NCBI RefSeq assembly: GCF_001007875.1
Contig: NZ_CP011412.1
Span: forward strand, 2,790,001 to 2,854,000
Length of the DNA stretch: 64,000 nucleotides
Origin: Sedimenticola thiotaurini
GTDB taxonomy: Bacteria; Pseudomonadota; Gammaproteobacteria; Chromatiales; Chromatiaceae
Reading direction: 5' to 3'
Shown here in pieces: positions 29,354 through 37,117 of this stretch. The stretch's first letter is position 1, and the number at the start of each line of letters is the position of its first letter. Below the pieces are notes generated by a model that ran no database searches, had not been told where the DNA came from, and saw only the letters and a list, made by a program, of their open reading frames with translations. Made by a program: the position numbers and the translations under genes.

Positions 29354-30186
29354 GGTTGTTCGGCCTGTTCGCGCCAGAACCGGCTGTAGGGTGCGTAATC
29401 GGCATTACTGGCAGGGACGAAGATCAAGGGTTCCGTGCTCCTGAGGAACCGGTTGGCGTTCTCCAGTGCCCTGCGACCGCTGTCCCGTTGGTGCATGCTG
29501 AGCAGGGCGTCCCTGACCCGCGCCACCATTCCGGCCGGTACCCGGGGATGGGCCATGACGGCCAGGTCCGGGTAAGGCTCCGACCTCCACAGTACCCGGT
29601 AGCGGAATTTGGTGCGCATGGCGAAGGCGTGCATCACCCGGTCGTTGACGGCGGCGGCATCCACTATGCCGGTGGCCAGTTGACGCATCGCCCCCTCCTG
29701 GTTGCCGGCAAAAGCGCTGCTGACAGAGATACCGGCCCGGCTCAGCGCCTGGCTCGGTACATGGTATCCGACGAACGCCTCTTTGGACGGAAACACTATT
29801 TTCTTGCCGTTCAGATCGGCCAGTTTCTGCAGCGGAGAATCGATGGGCACCACGATCTGACCCCTGATGGCGGGTCGATTAAGCCGTGCTATGACCTGGA
29901 AACCGATCTTTTGTCGTTCCGGCGAGAAGAGGTGATTGGTATAGGCGAAGTCATACTCTCCCGCCAGGGTGCGTTGGGTGGTCTCGGGGGCGGATTGGCC
30001 CATAGACAGGGCCAGTGGGATACCGGTCTGCTGACTGATCTCCAGCAGCATCGGGTTCCAGATCTGGGCGGCCACGGTGACCGGGTGTTGATTCAGTACG
30101 CCGAACTTCATGGCCTCCGCAGCGTGCAGGGAGCAGCTATACAACAGGCAGAGCATCAGGCCAAAGTGGGTGGGAAATATGCGCAG
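29350..30186 (-). CDS. PhnD-like periplasmic binding protein coupled to a GGDEF-EAL sensor; probable non-canonical start
   Basis: The protein matches phosphate/phosphonate-type substrate-binding proteins (FGVLNQHPVT, YDFAYTNHLFSPE, LNGKKIVFPS, GYHVPSQAL, VDAAAVNDRV). The frame is open from an ATG at 30336, but residues there look non-coding. A strong AAGGAGG (30195-30201) lies 5 bases before ATT (30189) and 8 before CTG (30186); starting there gives a signal peptide with a basic residue (LRIFPTHFGLMLCLLYSCSLHA). An ATG at 30156 lacks both a Shine-Dalgarno and a positive n-region. Here the CTG is used. No ABC permease genes are nearby, so a sensory rather than transport role is likely. Confidence 0.8.
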   Translation of the reverse strand: MRIFPTHFGLMLCLLYSCSLHAAEAMKFGVLNQHPVTVAAQIWNPMLLEISQQTGIPLALSMGQSAPETTQRTLAGEYDFAYTNHLFSPERQKIGFQVIARLNRPAIRGQIVVPIDSPLQKLADLNGKKIVFPSKEAFVGYHVPSQALSRAGISVSSAFAGNQEGAMRQLATGIVDAAAVNDRVMHAFAMRTKFRYRVLWRSEPYPDLAVMAHPRVPAGMVARVRDALLSMHQRDSGRRALENANRFLRSTEPLIFVPASNADYAPYSRFWREQAEQP

Positions 30187-30448
30187 AATACCGACCTCCT
30201 TGTGTCTCCACGGATGAATAACAGGTACGTTCTCTTCTACATCACAGGAAGAGTAACTTCTATTAATTCCTAAATACAACCTTACTAGTATGGCAAATTT
30301 GCCGTCGACCGTCGGCTGAACTTCACAAAATATCATGGAGGGGTTGTTCTGATCCCCTTTGTTGGCGAAACTCTGCGCTCAACTATTGGGCCGAGTACCC
30401 GGCACCCTGAATTTTGGATACTTTCCGGACAGGTTTTCAGATAACACC

Positions 30449-31018
30449 ATGTTCTCCCTCTCATCCGTGCAGTTTCAGTGGCTGTTGGTGGCTTTGGCGG
30501 CCCTGGTACTGGTAGTTCCCCTGCTCCTGTTCCGGCAACGCCTGTCGGCTTCCCTGAAACAGTATCAGCTCCGTCAGGCCATCCGGCGCCTGGGCCCCAA
30601 GGTACACCGGGATCTGCTGGTGCCGGACGGTCTCGATGGTGTACTGGTAACCGACTATGTGGTGTTGACCCACAAGGGGATTCTGCTGGTCATGGTCAAC
30701 TGGTACGAAGGCAACATCTTCGGCGGTAAGGATACGGATCAGTGGGCCCAGGTGTGGCGCGGTGCCTCCAACCGTTTTCCCAATCCCCTGCATGAGCTGC
30801 AGCTGATCAGTGCCACGGTGAAATCCCTGGTGCCCAATATCCCGGTCAGCGGTATTGTGCTGTTTGCCGGGGATTGCCGGTTTCCCAAGGATAAACCGGC
30901 GGGGGCCTGCCTGCTGGATGATCTGCCGCGTCAGCGCCGCAAGCAGGTGGTGCCGCCCCGTTTTGAGACCGCCTGGGAACTGCTGCTGGCCAAAGCGGAT
31001 ATGCTCAGCGTCAACTGA
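30449..31018 (+). CDS. NERD-domain membrane protein with altered nuclease residues
   Basis: 189 residues from the ATG at 30449 (open upstream to 30359 without conserved sequence). One N-terminal membrane helix (about 11-29) precedes a nuclease-related domain: DYVVLTHKGILLV ... NIFG...QW ... NRFPNPLHELQ match the NERD pattern. Where active NERD domains carry an E-x-K type pair (typically IETKNYSG), this protein has VMVNWYEG, so the acidic and basic residues are Met and Asn. It is likely a non-catalytic or redirected member. The stop overlaps the convergent PqiA-like gene by 8 bp. Confidence 0.7.
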   Translation: MFSLSSVQFQWLLVALAALVLVVPLLLFRQRLSASLKQYQLRQAIRRLGPKVHRDLLVPDGLDGVLVTDYVVLTHKGILLVMVNWYEGNIFGGKDTDQWAQVWRGASNRFPNPLHELQLISATVKSLVPNIPVSGIVLFAGDCRFPKDKPAGACLLDDLPRQRRKQVVPPRFETAWELLLAKADMLSVN

Positions 31019-31862
31019 GCGGCGCTTCCCGTTGCGGCATCTGGCTCAGTTGCCGGCTGATCAACTGGGAACCGAGCAGGGACAGTACCACGTAAATGGC
31101 GAAGAACCAGAGACCGGCCTGCACTTCCGCCTGGGTCAGACCTCCGGCGTTACTGGAGAAGTAGGCCACCAGGATGGCCACCACGAACACATCGGCCATG
31201 GACCACTTGCCCAGGTGGTGACTCAGGTGCAGACCGCGCAGGGAGAGATGATGGGTGCGGCTGAACAGGGTCAACCAGGCGACGCCGGTCTTCAGCAGGG
31301 GCAGCACCACACTGAACAGCAGCAGCAACAGCGCCAGCCAGCGGTTGCCGTGTTCCCAGAGACCACTGACGGTGGTGAGTATCCCCTTCGACTGGAACTG
31401 CAGCACGGTCTCGCCCAGCACTGGCAGGGTCTTACTTACTTCCACCGACAGGATCGGTGTGGTCAGGCCCACCATCAATGCCACCACACCCACTGTCAGC
31501 ATGGCGTAGCCCAGATCGCCGGTGCGGTGTCGCAGCAGCCAGGCGATCAATAGGAGCAGGGCCCCATCCACGAGAAACAGCAGGGTCAGTTGATCGACCG
31601 AGGCCTTGTAGGCCGCCTGCAGGGATTTCTGCTGGTTCAGCGCCTCCAGTTGCTGGCTGTAACCGTCATAGAGGCCGAAACTCAATGCCTCCAGCAGCTG
31701 GCGGCCGCTGCTCTCCAGCTGGCTGGAGGCCTGCAACTGCTGAATGATCGCCAGGGTCTGCTGCTCATAGGCGGTGGCCTGCTGCCAGATTTTCCAGGCG
31801 CAGGCCGCCAGCCCGATCAGCAGCAGGACCAGCAGCAGCCGGTGGATTGGCTTGTTCATCAA
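31011..31862 (-). CDS. PqiA-domain membrane protein
   Basis: 283 residues. Membrane helix near the N-terminus (about 9-23), an extracytoplasmic, Gln-rich helical segment (about 27-88) and then four hydrophobic segments. The PqiA signature HLGKWSMADVFVVAILVAYF is clear. PqiA-family proteins work with MCE proteins in lipid trafficking of the envelope, but no MCE-domain gene is adjacent. Only one PqiA half is present, compared with two in E. coli PqiA. A second ATG follows the first immediately. Confidence 0.75.
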   Translation of the reverse strand: MMNKPIHRLLLVLLLIGLAACAWKIWQQATAYEQQTLAIIQQLQASSQLESSGRQLLEALSFGLYDGYSQQLEALNQQKSLQAAYKASVDQLTLLFLVDGALLLLIAWLLRHRTGDLGYAMLTVGVVALMVGLTTPILSVEVSKTLPVLGETVLQFQSKGILTTVSGLWEHGNRWLALLLLLFSVVLPLLKTGVAWLTLFSRTHHLSLRGLHLSHHLGKWSMADVFVVAILVAYFSSNAGGLTQAEVQAGLWFFAIYVVLSLLGSQLISRQLSQMPQREAPLS

Positions 31863-31992
31863 TGGGTGGTGTCCGGTTCAGCTTGCGATGGCCCTACTCT
31901 ATCGGGGAAACTCCAGCCATTGCAAACCCGCCAGTTGCCGACTGTCTGCTAACATAGTCGGCCAAAATCGTGCACTGAAACAGGAACAGAAC

Positions 31993-33102
31993 ATGTTGAA
32001 ACTCGCTTATGTCGGTGGATTGGGAATGATGGCCGGACCGGCCGCCACACATCTGGGCCAGGATGGGCCGGCCCGGGTACTTCGGGTGCATGATCGTGGC
32101 AGCAAGGGTGGTCTGCGTGACCGGTACCGGGCAGACTGGCAGGCCCATGGCGCTGCTCTGGTGCCGACCCTGCCACAACTGGTGGGCGATGGGGATCTGG
32201 ATGGCGTGGTGGTCTGTGCCGGTAAGAATGGCGATGACGTGGCGATCATCAGTGAGTTGACCAGCCGGCTGAGCGCCGTCGCCGGCCAGCGTCCGTTTAT
32301 CCTGCATCTCTCCACCGTCAGCCCCGACTTTGCCGAGGCCGCCACCACCTTCTGTACTGCGCGGCGGGTGGACTATGTCAACTATCCCCTCACCGGGGGG
32401 CCCCTGGGGGCGCAACTGGGCGGGGCGGATCCCAAGGGGATGCTGATCCTGGCCAGCGGTGACGAGGCACTCTATCAGCGACTGCTGCCCCTGTTACAGA
32501 GACTGGGGCATCCCCGTTACTTTGGTACGGCGCCCGGCGCCGGTGCCATTACCAAGCTGGTGGGGCATCACATGGTGTTCAATGGCCTGAACGGTATTGC
32601 CACCGCTGCGGCCATCCATGCCGACTGTTTCAACCAGGGCCAACTGGGCGGAGACGGGCAGTACGACTACCTGGGTTTTCTCAATGGTGGCGCCGGTGGT
32701 ACCCGGCAGTGGGACGTGGCCCTGGGCAAGGGTATCGCCAGTGACAGCTGGGATCAGGGCTTCAGTATCCACCATGCAGTGGTGGACGCGATCTATGCCG
32801 CCCGTCTGGCGGTAGCCGCCGGCTTGCCCCGCATCTCCATCCAGGCCATGACCAATACCGCCTTCAGCTTCTCCTATCTGCTGAACCGCTATCCCGGCCA
32901 GAGCCTGGCCACCCACGCGGTGGCACGGGAGATGATCCGCGCCGGCAGTGCCGGTCTGGACCGGTTCATGACGGAACAGGGTGCATTTGGTGCCGATGCG
33001 GATGGGGTTATCGCCGCCTGCGTGGACTCTCTGCCTGACACCATCCGGGACTCCGCCCTGCTGGAGGTGTCGGTGGATCACTTCGAGTCCTGCCTGCCAT
33101 GA
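31993..33102 (+). CDS. Beta-hydroxyacid dehydrogenase (3-hydroxyisobutyrate dehydrogenase-like)
   Basis: 369 residues from the ATG at 31993, where the conserved sequence starts. Rossmann NAD(P) motif YVGGLGMMAGPAATHL, substrate-site region HLSTVSPDFAEAA and YPLTGGPLGA, and the catalytic Lys in GAGAITKLVGHHM. Longer than typical family members (about 290-300), mainly in the C-terminal helical half. The substrate is unknown. Its stop is overlapped by a 26-codon ORF and then an EamA transporter, so the two may form an operon. Confidence 0.82.
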   Translation: MLKLAYVGGLGMMAGPAATHLGQDGPARVLRVHDRGSKGGLRDRYRADWQAHGAALVPTLPQLVGDGDLDGVVVCAGKNGDDVAIISELTSRLSAVAGQRPFILHLSTVSPDFAEAATTFCTARRVDYVNYPLTGGPLGAQLGGADPKGMLILASGDEALYQRLLPLLQRLGHPRYFGTAPGAGAITKLVGHHMVFNGLNGIATAAAIHADCFNQGQLGGDGQYDYLGFLNGGAGGTRQWDVALGKGIASDSWDQGFSIHHAVVDAIYAARLAVAAGLPRISIQAMTNTAFSFSYLLNRYPGQSLATHAVAREMIRAGSAGLDRFMTEQGAFGADADGVIAACVDSLPDTIRDSALLEVSVDHFESCLP

Positions 33103-33179
33103 TGGGGATGGGTCGCTATCGGCCATGGCTGAATGACCAGCCCTGGGGAGAGGCTGTGCCGCTGGAGCTGACGGCGTGA
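33099..33179 (+). CDS. Possible 26-aa small protein bridging two genes
   Basis: An ORF of 26 codons starts with ATGA overlapping the dehydrogenase stop and ends with a TGA inside the GTGA start of the EamA gene, so it exactly fills the gap with 4-bp overlaps at both ends. The sequence is rich in Trp, Pro and Arg (RYRPWLNDQPWGEAVPLELTA). Two further in-frame ATGs lie at 33102 and 33108, the latter behind GGGG. I know no homologue; it could be a chance ORF or a coupling peptide. Confidence 0.35.
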   Translation: MMGMGRYRPWLNDQPWGEAVPLELTA

Positions 33180-34096
33180 GTTCAACCCATTGGCTGGAGC
33201 GCCCGGCCCTGCTGCTGACCCTGACCACCCTGTTCTGGGGTGGTAACGCGGTGGTGGGTAAGCTGGCTCTCAATTACATGTCGGGTATCGAACTGTCGTT
33301 CTGGCGCTGGGTGTTGGCGTTTCTGATCCTGCTGCCATTTGCCTGGCGTGCCTGCCTGCGGGACATGGGTTACTACCGCCGGCACTTCCGCTTGCTGCTG
33401 CTGCTGGCCCTGCTCAGTGTGTCCCTCTACAACTCCCTGCAGTATGTGGCGCTGCACTTCACCAGCGCCATCAACGTGGGGGTGGTCAGTGCCACTATGC
33501 CGCTGGAAGTGTTCCTGCTCACCTGGCTGTTTGGTCATGAGCGGGCCACCTGGTTGCAGAAACTGGGTATGCTGCTGGCCCTGGTGGGGGTCTGCTGGGT
33601 GGTCTCCCGGGGGGATCTGCAACTGCTGGCCAGTCTGCAGCTGAATCCCGGCGATCTGCTGATGCTGATCGCGGTGACCGGTTTCGCAATCTATTCCGTG
33701 TTGATGAAAAAGCTGCCTGCGGAGCTGGACCGGCTGGGCCTGCTGCTGTTGCTGATCCTGCTCGGTATTTGCGGCATTCTGCCGTTCTATCTCTGGGATA
33801 TCCAGGGTCGTGAAACCTTCAGCCTGAGTATGGATACGGCGCTGATTCTGGGTTACGTGGGCATCTTTCCTTCGCTGCTCTCCTACTACTTCTGGAACAA
33901 GGCGGTACTGCTGGGTGGTGCCAACCAGGCGGCCCTGTTCACCAACCTGATCTCGGTGTTCGCCAGCCTGCTGGCAGTGATTTTTCTGGGCGAGCATTTC
34001 CAGTCCTATCACGTGGTCGGTATGACCACCATCTTCACGGCTATTCTGCTGGCTACCTATGTCTCCCGGTGGTATTCCCGGGGAGGGAAGGGGTAA
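33176..34096 (+). CDS. EamA/DMT-family transporter
   Basis: 306 residues from a GTG at 33176 with GGAG 8 bases upstream. Ten hydrophobic helices arranged as two EamA repeats; LTTLFWGGNAVVGKLAL at the start and FTNLISVFASLLAVIFLGEHF near the end are typical. Inner-membrane drug/metabolite exporter of unknown substrate. It follows the dehydrogenase closely on the same strand. Confidence 0.88.
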   Translation: MSSTHWLERPALLLTLTTLFWGGNAVVGKLALNYMSGIELSFWRWVLAFLILLPFAWRACLRDMGYYRRHFRLLLLLALLSVSLYNSLQYVALHFTSAINVGVVSATMPLEVFLLTWLFGHERATWLQKLGMLLALVGVCWVVSRGDLQLLASLQLNPGDLLMLIAVTGFAIYSVLMKKLPAELDRLGLLLLLILLGICGILPFYLWDIQGRETFSLSMDTALILGYVGIFPSLLSYYFWNKAVLLGGANQAALFTNLISVFASLLAVIFLGEHFQSYHVVGMTTIFTAILLATYVSRWYSRGGKG

Positions 34097-34137
34097 AATA
34101 AACCCATTAATTTTCTGGTTTCAGCGGGAGTAACATC

Positions 34138-34716
34138 ATGAGTAAGAGCATCCGGGGATCACAGACGGAGAAAAACCTGCTTGCCGCCTTTGCTGGCGAA
34201 TCCCAGGCGCGCAACCGATATAACTACTTTGCCGGTGTGGCGCGCAAAGAGGGGCTGGTGCAGATCGCCGCCATCTTTGAAGAGACCGCCAATCAGGAGA
34301 AGGAGCACGCCAAGCGCTTTTTCAAATTCCTGGAGGGGGGTGATCTGGAGATCACCGAAACCTACCCCGCCGGACTGATCGGCACCACCCTGGAAAATCT
34401 GCGCCACGCCGCCGCCGGTGAGGAGCACGAGTGGAGCGATATGTATCCGGCCTTCGCCGAAGTGGCCCGGGAAGAGGGTTTTCATCAGGTCGCTGCGGCA
34501 TTTGATGCGATCTGTGTGGCCGAGAGACAGCATCACAAACGGTACAAGGATCTGGCCGACAACCTGGAAGCGGGTCGGGTATTCAAACGTAACGGCAAGG
34601 TGGTGTGGCGCTGTCGCAACTGCGGCTATCTGCATGAAGGCGAGGCGGCCCCCAAGATCTGCCCTGCCTGCCTCCATCCCCAGGCCCACTTCGAGCTGTT
34701 GGGCGAGAACTGGTAA
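34138..34716 (+). CDS. Rubrerythrin
   Basis: 192 residues. N-terminal ferritin-like di-iron domain with Glu/His ligands in AGESQARNRY, EETANQEKEHAKRF, AAAGEEHEW and CVAERQHHKRY; C-terminal rubredoxin-like Fe(Cys)4 site CRNCGY...CPACLHPQ. Reduces hydrogen peroxide in the cytoplasm, typically in anaerobic or microaerobic organisms. Preceded by GGGAG about 8 bases before the ATG. Confidence 0.95.
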   Translation: MSKSIRGSQTEKNLLAAFAGESQARNRYNYFAGVARKEGLVQIAAIFEETANQEKEHAKRFFKFLEGGDLEITETYPAGLIGTTLENLRHAAAGEEHEWSDMYPAFAEVAREEGFHQVAAAFDAICVAERQHHKRYKDLADNLEAGRVFKRNGKVVWRCRNCGYLHEGEAAPKICPACLHPQAHFELLGENW

Positions 34717-34948
34717 CCACAGACCGGATCGATCCCCGGGTCAGTATCCGCCCTTTTAGTGGCTCGCTGCTCTCCCGTGGACACAATCAACGTGCCTACC
34801 CTTCCAGTGCAGCCGGACAGATTCCCGGTTGCGCCGGGTGGGTAGGGGTCAATGCCGGCCTTTTGTTATCTGCTGTCTCCCCATGGGCAAACACAACCTG
34901 ACCAGCCTATCCGGTCAGTCTCCCCTGTGGGCATAAAAACGGGCCATC
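34717..34948. other. Structured gap between convergent rubrerythrin and patatin genes
   Basis: 232 bp, no gene seen. A long-range pair CCTACCC (34795-34801)/GGGTAGG (34840-34846) encloses a CCCGG/CCGGG hairpin (34824-34838). A CTGACC/GGTCAG hairpin (34898-34918), followed on the minus strand by a T-rich stretch, could be the patatin terminator, and is flanked by near-identical direct repeats GTCTCCCCaTGGGCA (34875-34889) and GTCTCCCCtgTGGGCA (34918-34933). Confidence 0.45.
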
Positions 34949-35965
34949 TTACGGGGCTGATTGATTGGCCTGGATCGCCTGTTGGCCGTCCCGGTAGCCC
35001 GCCGCGATACGCCGCTGAATGGTGGCCGCGGAAAAGTCGGCTGGCCCACCCAACTCCCCGTCCGCCTGGTTGCTGATCACCAGCAGTTGATCGATATGGC
35101 GATAGTCCCGTAAACGCCGGTAGGCGGGCAGCTGGCGGATCGGACTATCCACCGGTAACGCCTGGTCGATCTCATCGACCAGCTCGATGATGGCGTTGAG
35201 CTTGCGGAACAGCTTCAGGTCCAGTTTCAGCTTGCTGGCAAAGGTGATCTCGAAGGCCCGCTCGATCACGTCGGTAAACTGTCCGGGAAGCGGCGCCTGC
35301 TGACGGAAAGCGTCGATCACGATCAGCTCCCGTCGCACCTCCGCCCCGGCCGGCGCGATCTGTTCCAGGGCGTTGATGGCGGCGCGCAGTGGCGTGTTGC
35401 AGACCAGCCCACCGTCCCAGTAAGTGTGCCCGTCCACAGTCACCGCCGGGAAGCCGGGGGGCAGGCTGCCGCTGGCCAGAATGTGGTCGATCGTCAGTCC
35501 CTGTCGGTTGTTGAACTCGATCAGCTCCCCCGACTCAATATCCACCGCTGTTACCGCCACGAATGTGTCGCTGTTGTTGAGACGGTCAAAATCGACCCAC
35601 TGGAGCAGTGATTCGCGCAACGGTTCGGTGTCGTACACGCTGGTAGCCAGCCAGGGCGCGGTCAGGTAACCGGGATTGAGTCGGTACATCGCCTCATTAC
35701 CGAACAGAGACAAAGTGGCCTGAAGCGTATCCGATACAAAGGGCGCGTCCGGCAGGGTGAGTTGCTGCCACATTTTTCCCAGCGCGCGGATGGGATCACC
35801 CCGGGGCCCTACCAGCACGGCGGCCGCGAATGCACCGATGGAGACGCCGGTAACCACTGCCGGATTAAAACCGGGCTGTTCATACAGCGCTTTGAGTGCG
35901 CCATATTCGTAGGCGCCGAGGGCCCCGCCACCCTGCAGGGCCAGGGCTGTGCAGGTGCGGGTCAT
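34949..35965 (-). CDS. Patatin-like phospholipase
   Basis: 338 residues. Oxyanion loop GGGALGAYEYG, nucleophile elbow GVSIGA (Ser in G-x-S-x-G) and the Asp of the dyad in WDGGLVCNTPL are all present, so a catalytically competent Ser-Asp lipid acyl hydrolase is predicted. No signal peptide. Its start overlaps the stop of the PhaC-like gene (ATGA), making it the last gene of a four-gene operon. Patatin-type proteins are sometimes associated with PHA granules; that link here is inference from position. Confidence 0.9.
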   Translation of the reverse strand: MTRTCTALALQGGGALGAYEYGALKALYEQPGFNPAVVTGVSIGAFAAAVLVGPRGDPIRALGKMWQQLTLPDAPFVSDTLQATLSLFGNEAMYRLNPGYLTAPWLATSVYDTEPLRESLLQWVDFDRLNNSDTFVAVTAVDIESGELIEFNNRQGLTIDHILASGSLPPGFPAVTVDGHTYWDGGLVCNTPLRAAINALEQIAPAGAEVRRELIVIDAFRQQAPLPGQFTDVIERAFEITFASKLKLDLKLFRKLNAIIELVDEIDQALPVDSPIRQLPAYRRLRDYRHIDQLLVISNQADGELGGPADFSAATIQRRIAAGYRDGQQAIQANQSAP

Positions 35966-37107
35966 TGGTTTCCCTCCTTACCACCGGCGGCGATCCAGCG
36001 GGCGATGGCGGGCCAGTATTCGGCCAGGGTGCGAGCCCCCATGAACAGACCGATATGGCCCCCAGGAGCGAGGGTTTTTACCACCTGTCCGGCCGGTGTG
36101 CCCAGGTAGTTTTCCGCATTGAAGACCTGCTCCCGGGTCGTGATATCGTCCCCCGCCCCGGCCAGTAGATAGACCGGACAGGTGATCTCTTTTAACGACA
36201 GGCGTTTGCCGAGACCGACAAACTCCCCTTTTGCCAGGCGGTTCTCCTTGAACAGCTGGGTGATCGCCTGCAGATACCAGCGACCGGGCAGATCCAGCGG
36301 GTTTTCATACCAGCGGGAGAAGGTCTCCTGTTTGCTCAGGTAAGCGGGATCATCTATGTGCTCGTACAGGTCGATGTATTTTTCCACATACTGTTTGTCG
36401 GGATGCATGTTTTTCCAGCCCTGGAGCATGAACCTGCCGGGCATCAACCCGTCACCCAGTTTCACCAACTGCTCGTAGAACCGGGTCGGTAAGCGGTCCA
36501 CCAGCTGCTTGATCGGTCCGTTGCCGGCGGCAGTGTCGATGGGTGAGCCGGCCAGCACCAGGCAGTTCACCTTGTGCGGATAGCGGGCGGCGTACATGGC
36601 CACCATCCAGCCGCCCTGGCAGAGACCGACAAAATTGACCCGGCCGCCCAGATCGTCCACACAGACATTCAGTTCGGCCAGGTAGTTGTCAATATCGTAG
36701 TCCTTCATCTGCGGCGTGGCGCTGTTCCAATCGGTGACCAGAATCCGTTCCAAACCGTTGCCGAGCAGGGTCTCGACCAGGCTCTGGCCGGAGTGATAAT
36801 CGGCAATCGTGGCGCTGTGCCCGGCGAAGGGGGCGTCGATGATGGTGGGTACCAGGCTACGGTTGGCCGCGCTGGACGGTGTGGAAAAGTCCCGCAGCTT
36901 GAGGGTGTGCAGTGCCAACGCGATGCTGTTTGGCGTGGCGAATGCCGGTTGCAGACCGTGGTCGATCTTCTCCGTCTCGGCAATAAACTTCAGATTGTCT
37001 AACAGCAGTTGCCACTCACTCTCAGCCAGGGCTGCGGCGGCGGCAAAAGGCCAGAAAAAGGGTACGCTGTTTTCACAGCCTGACTTGTGTATGGATTGTT
37101 CCGTCAT
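35962..37107 (-). CDS. PhaC-like alpha/beta hydrolase (class III PHA synthase-like)
   Basis: 381 residues. The nucleophile elbow is GLCQGG with Cys163 rather than Ser, as in polyhydroxyalkanoate synthases. Asp320 (AGAGDDIT) and His351 (APGGHIGLF) complete a Cys-Asp-His triad with spacing close to class III PhaC (known Cys149/Asp302/His331). The segment LKEITCPVYLLAG is also PhaC-like. No phaE, phaA or phaB gene is adjacent. The active protein may polymerise or transfer hydroxyacyl-CoA units; short-chain thioesterase activity is an alternative. Located 10 bp after the P-type ATPase gene. Confidence 0.75.
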   Translation of the reverse strand: MTEQSIHKSGCENSVPFFWPFAAAAALAESEWQLLLDNLKFIAETEKIDHGLQPAFATPNSIALALHTLKLRDFSTPSSAANRSLVPTIIDAPFAGHSATIADYHSGQSLVETLLGNGLERILVTDWNSATPQMKDYDIDNYLAELNVCVDDLGGRVNFVGLCQGGWMVAMYAARYPHKVNCLVLAGSPIDTAAGNGPIKQLVDRLPTRFYEQLVKLGDGLMPGRFMLQGWKNMHPDKQYVEKYIDLYEHIDDPAYLSKQETFSRWYENPLDLPGRWYLQAITQLFKENRLAKGEFVGLGKRLSLKEITCPVYLLAGAGDDITTREQVFNAENYLGTPAGQVVKTLAPGGHIGLFMGARTLAEYWPAIARWIAAGGKEGNQ

Positions 37108-37117
37108 GGGTTGACTC

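Noticed and set aside
34741-34948. Riboswitch-like (cobalamin or glycine type) patches on the minus strand
   Set aside because: Short resemblances only, core elements missing, and the region follows two converging stops with no downstream gene to control.
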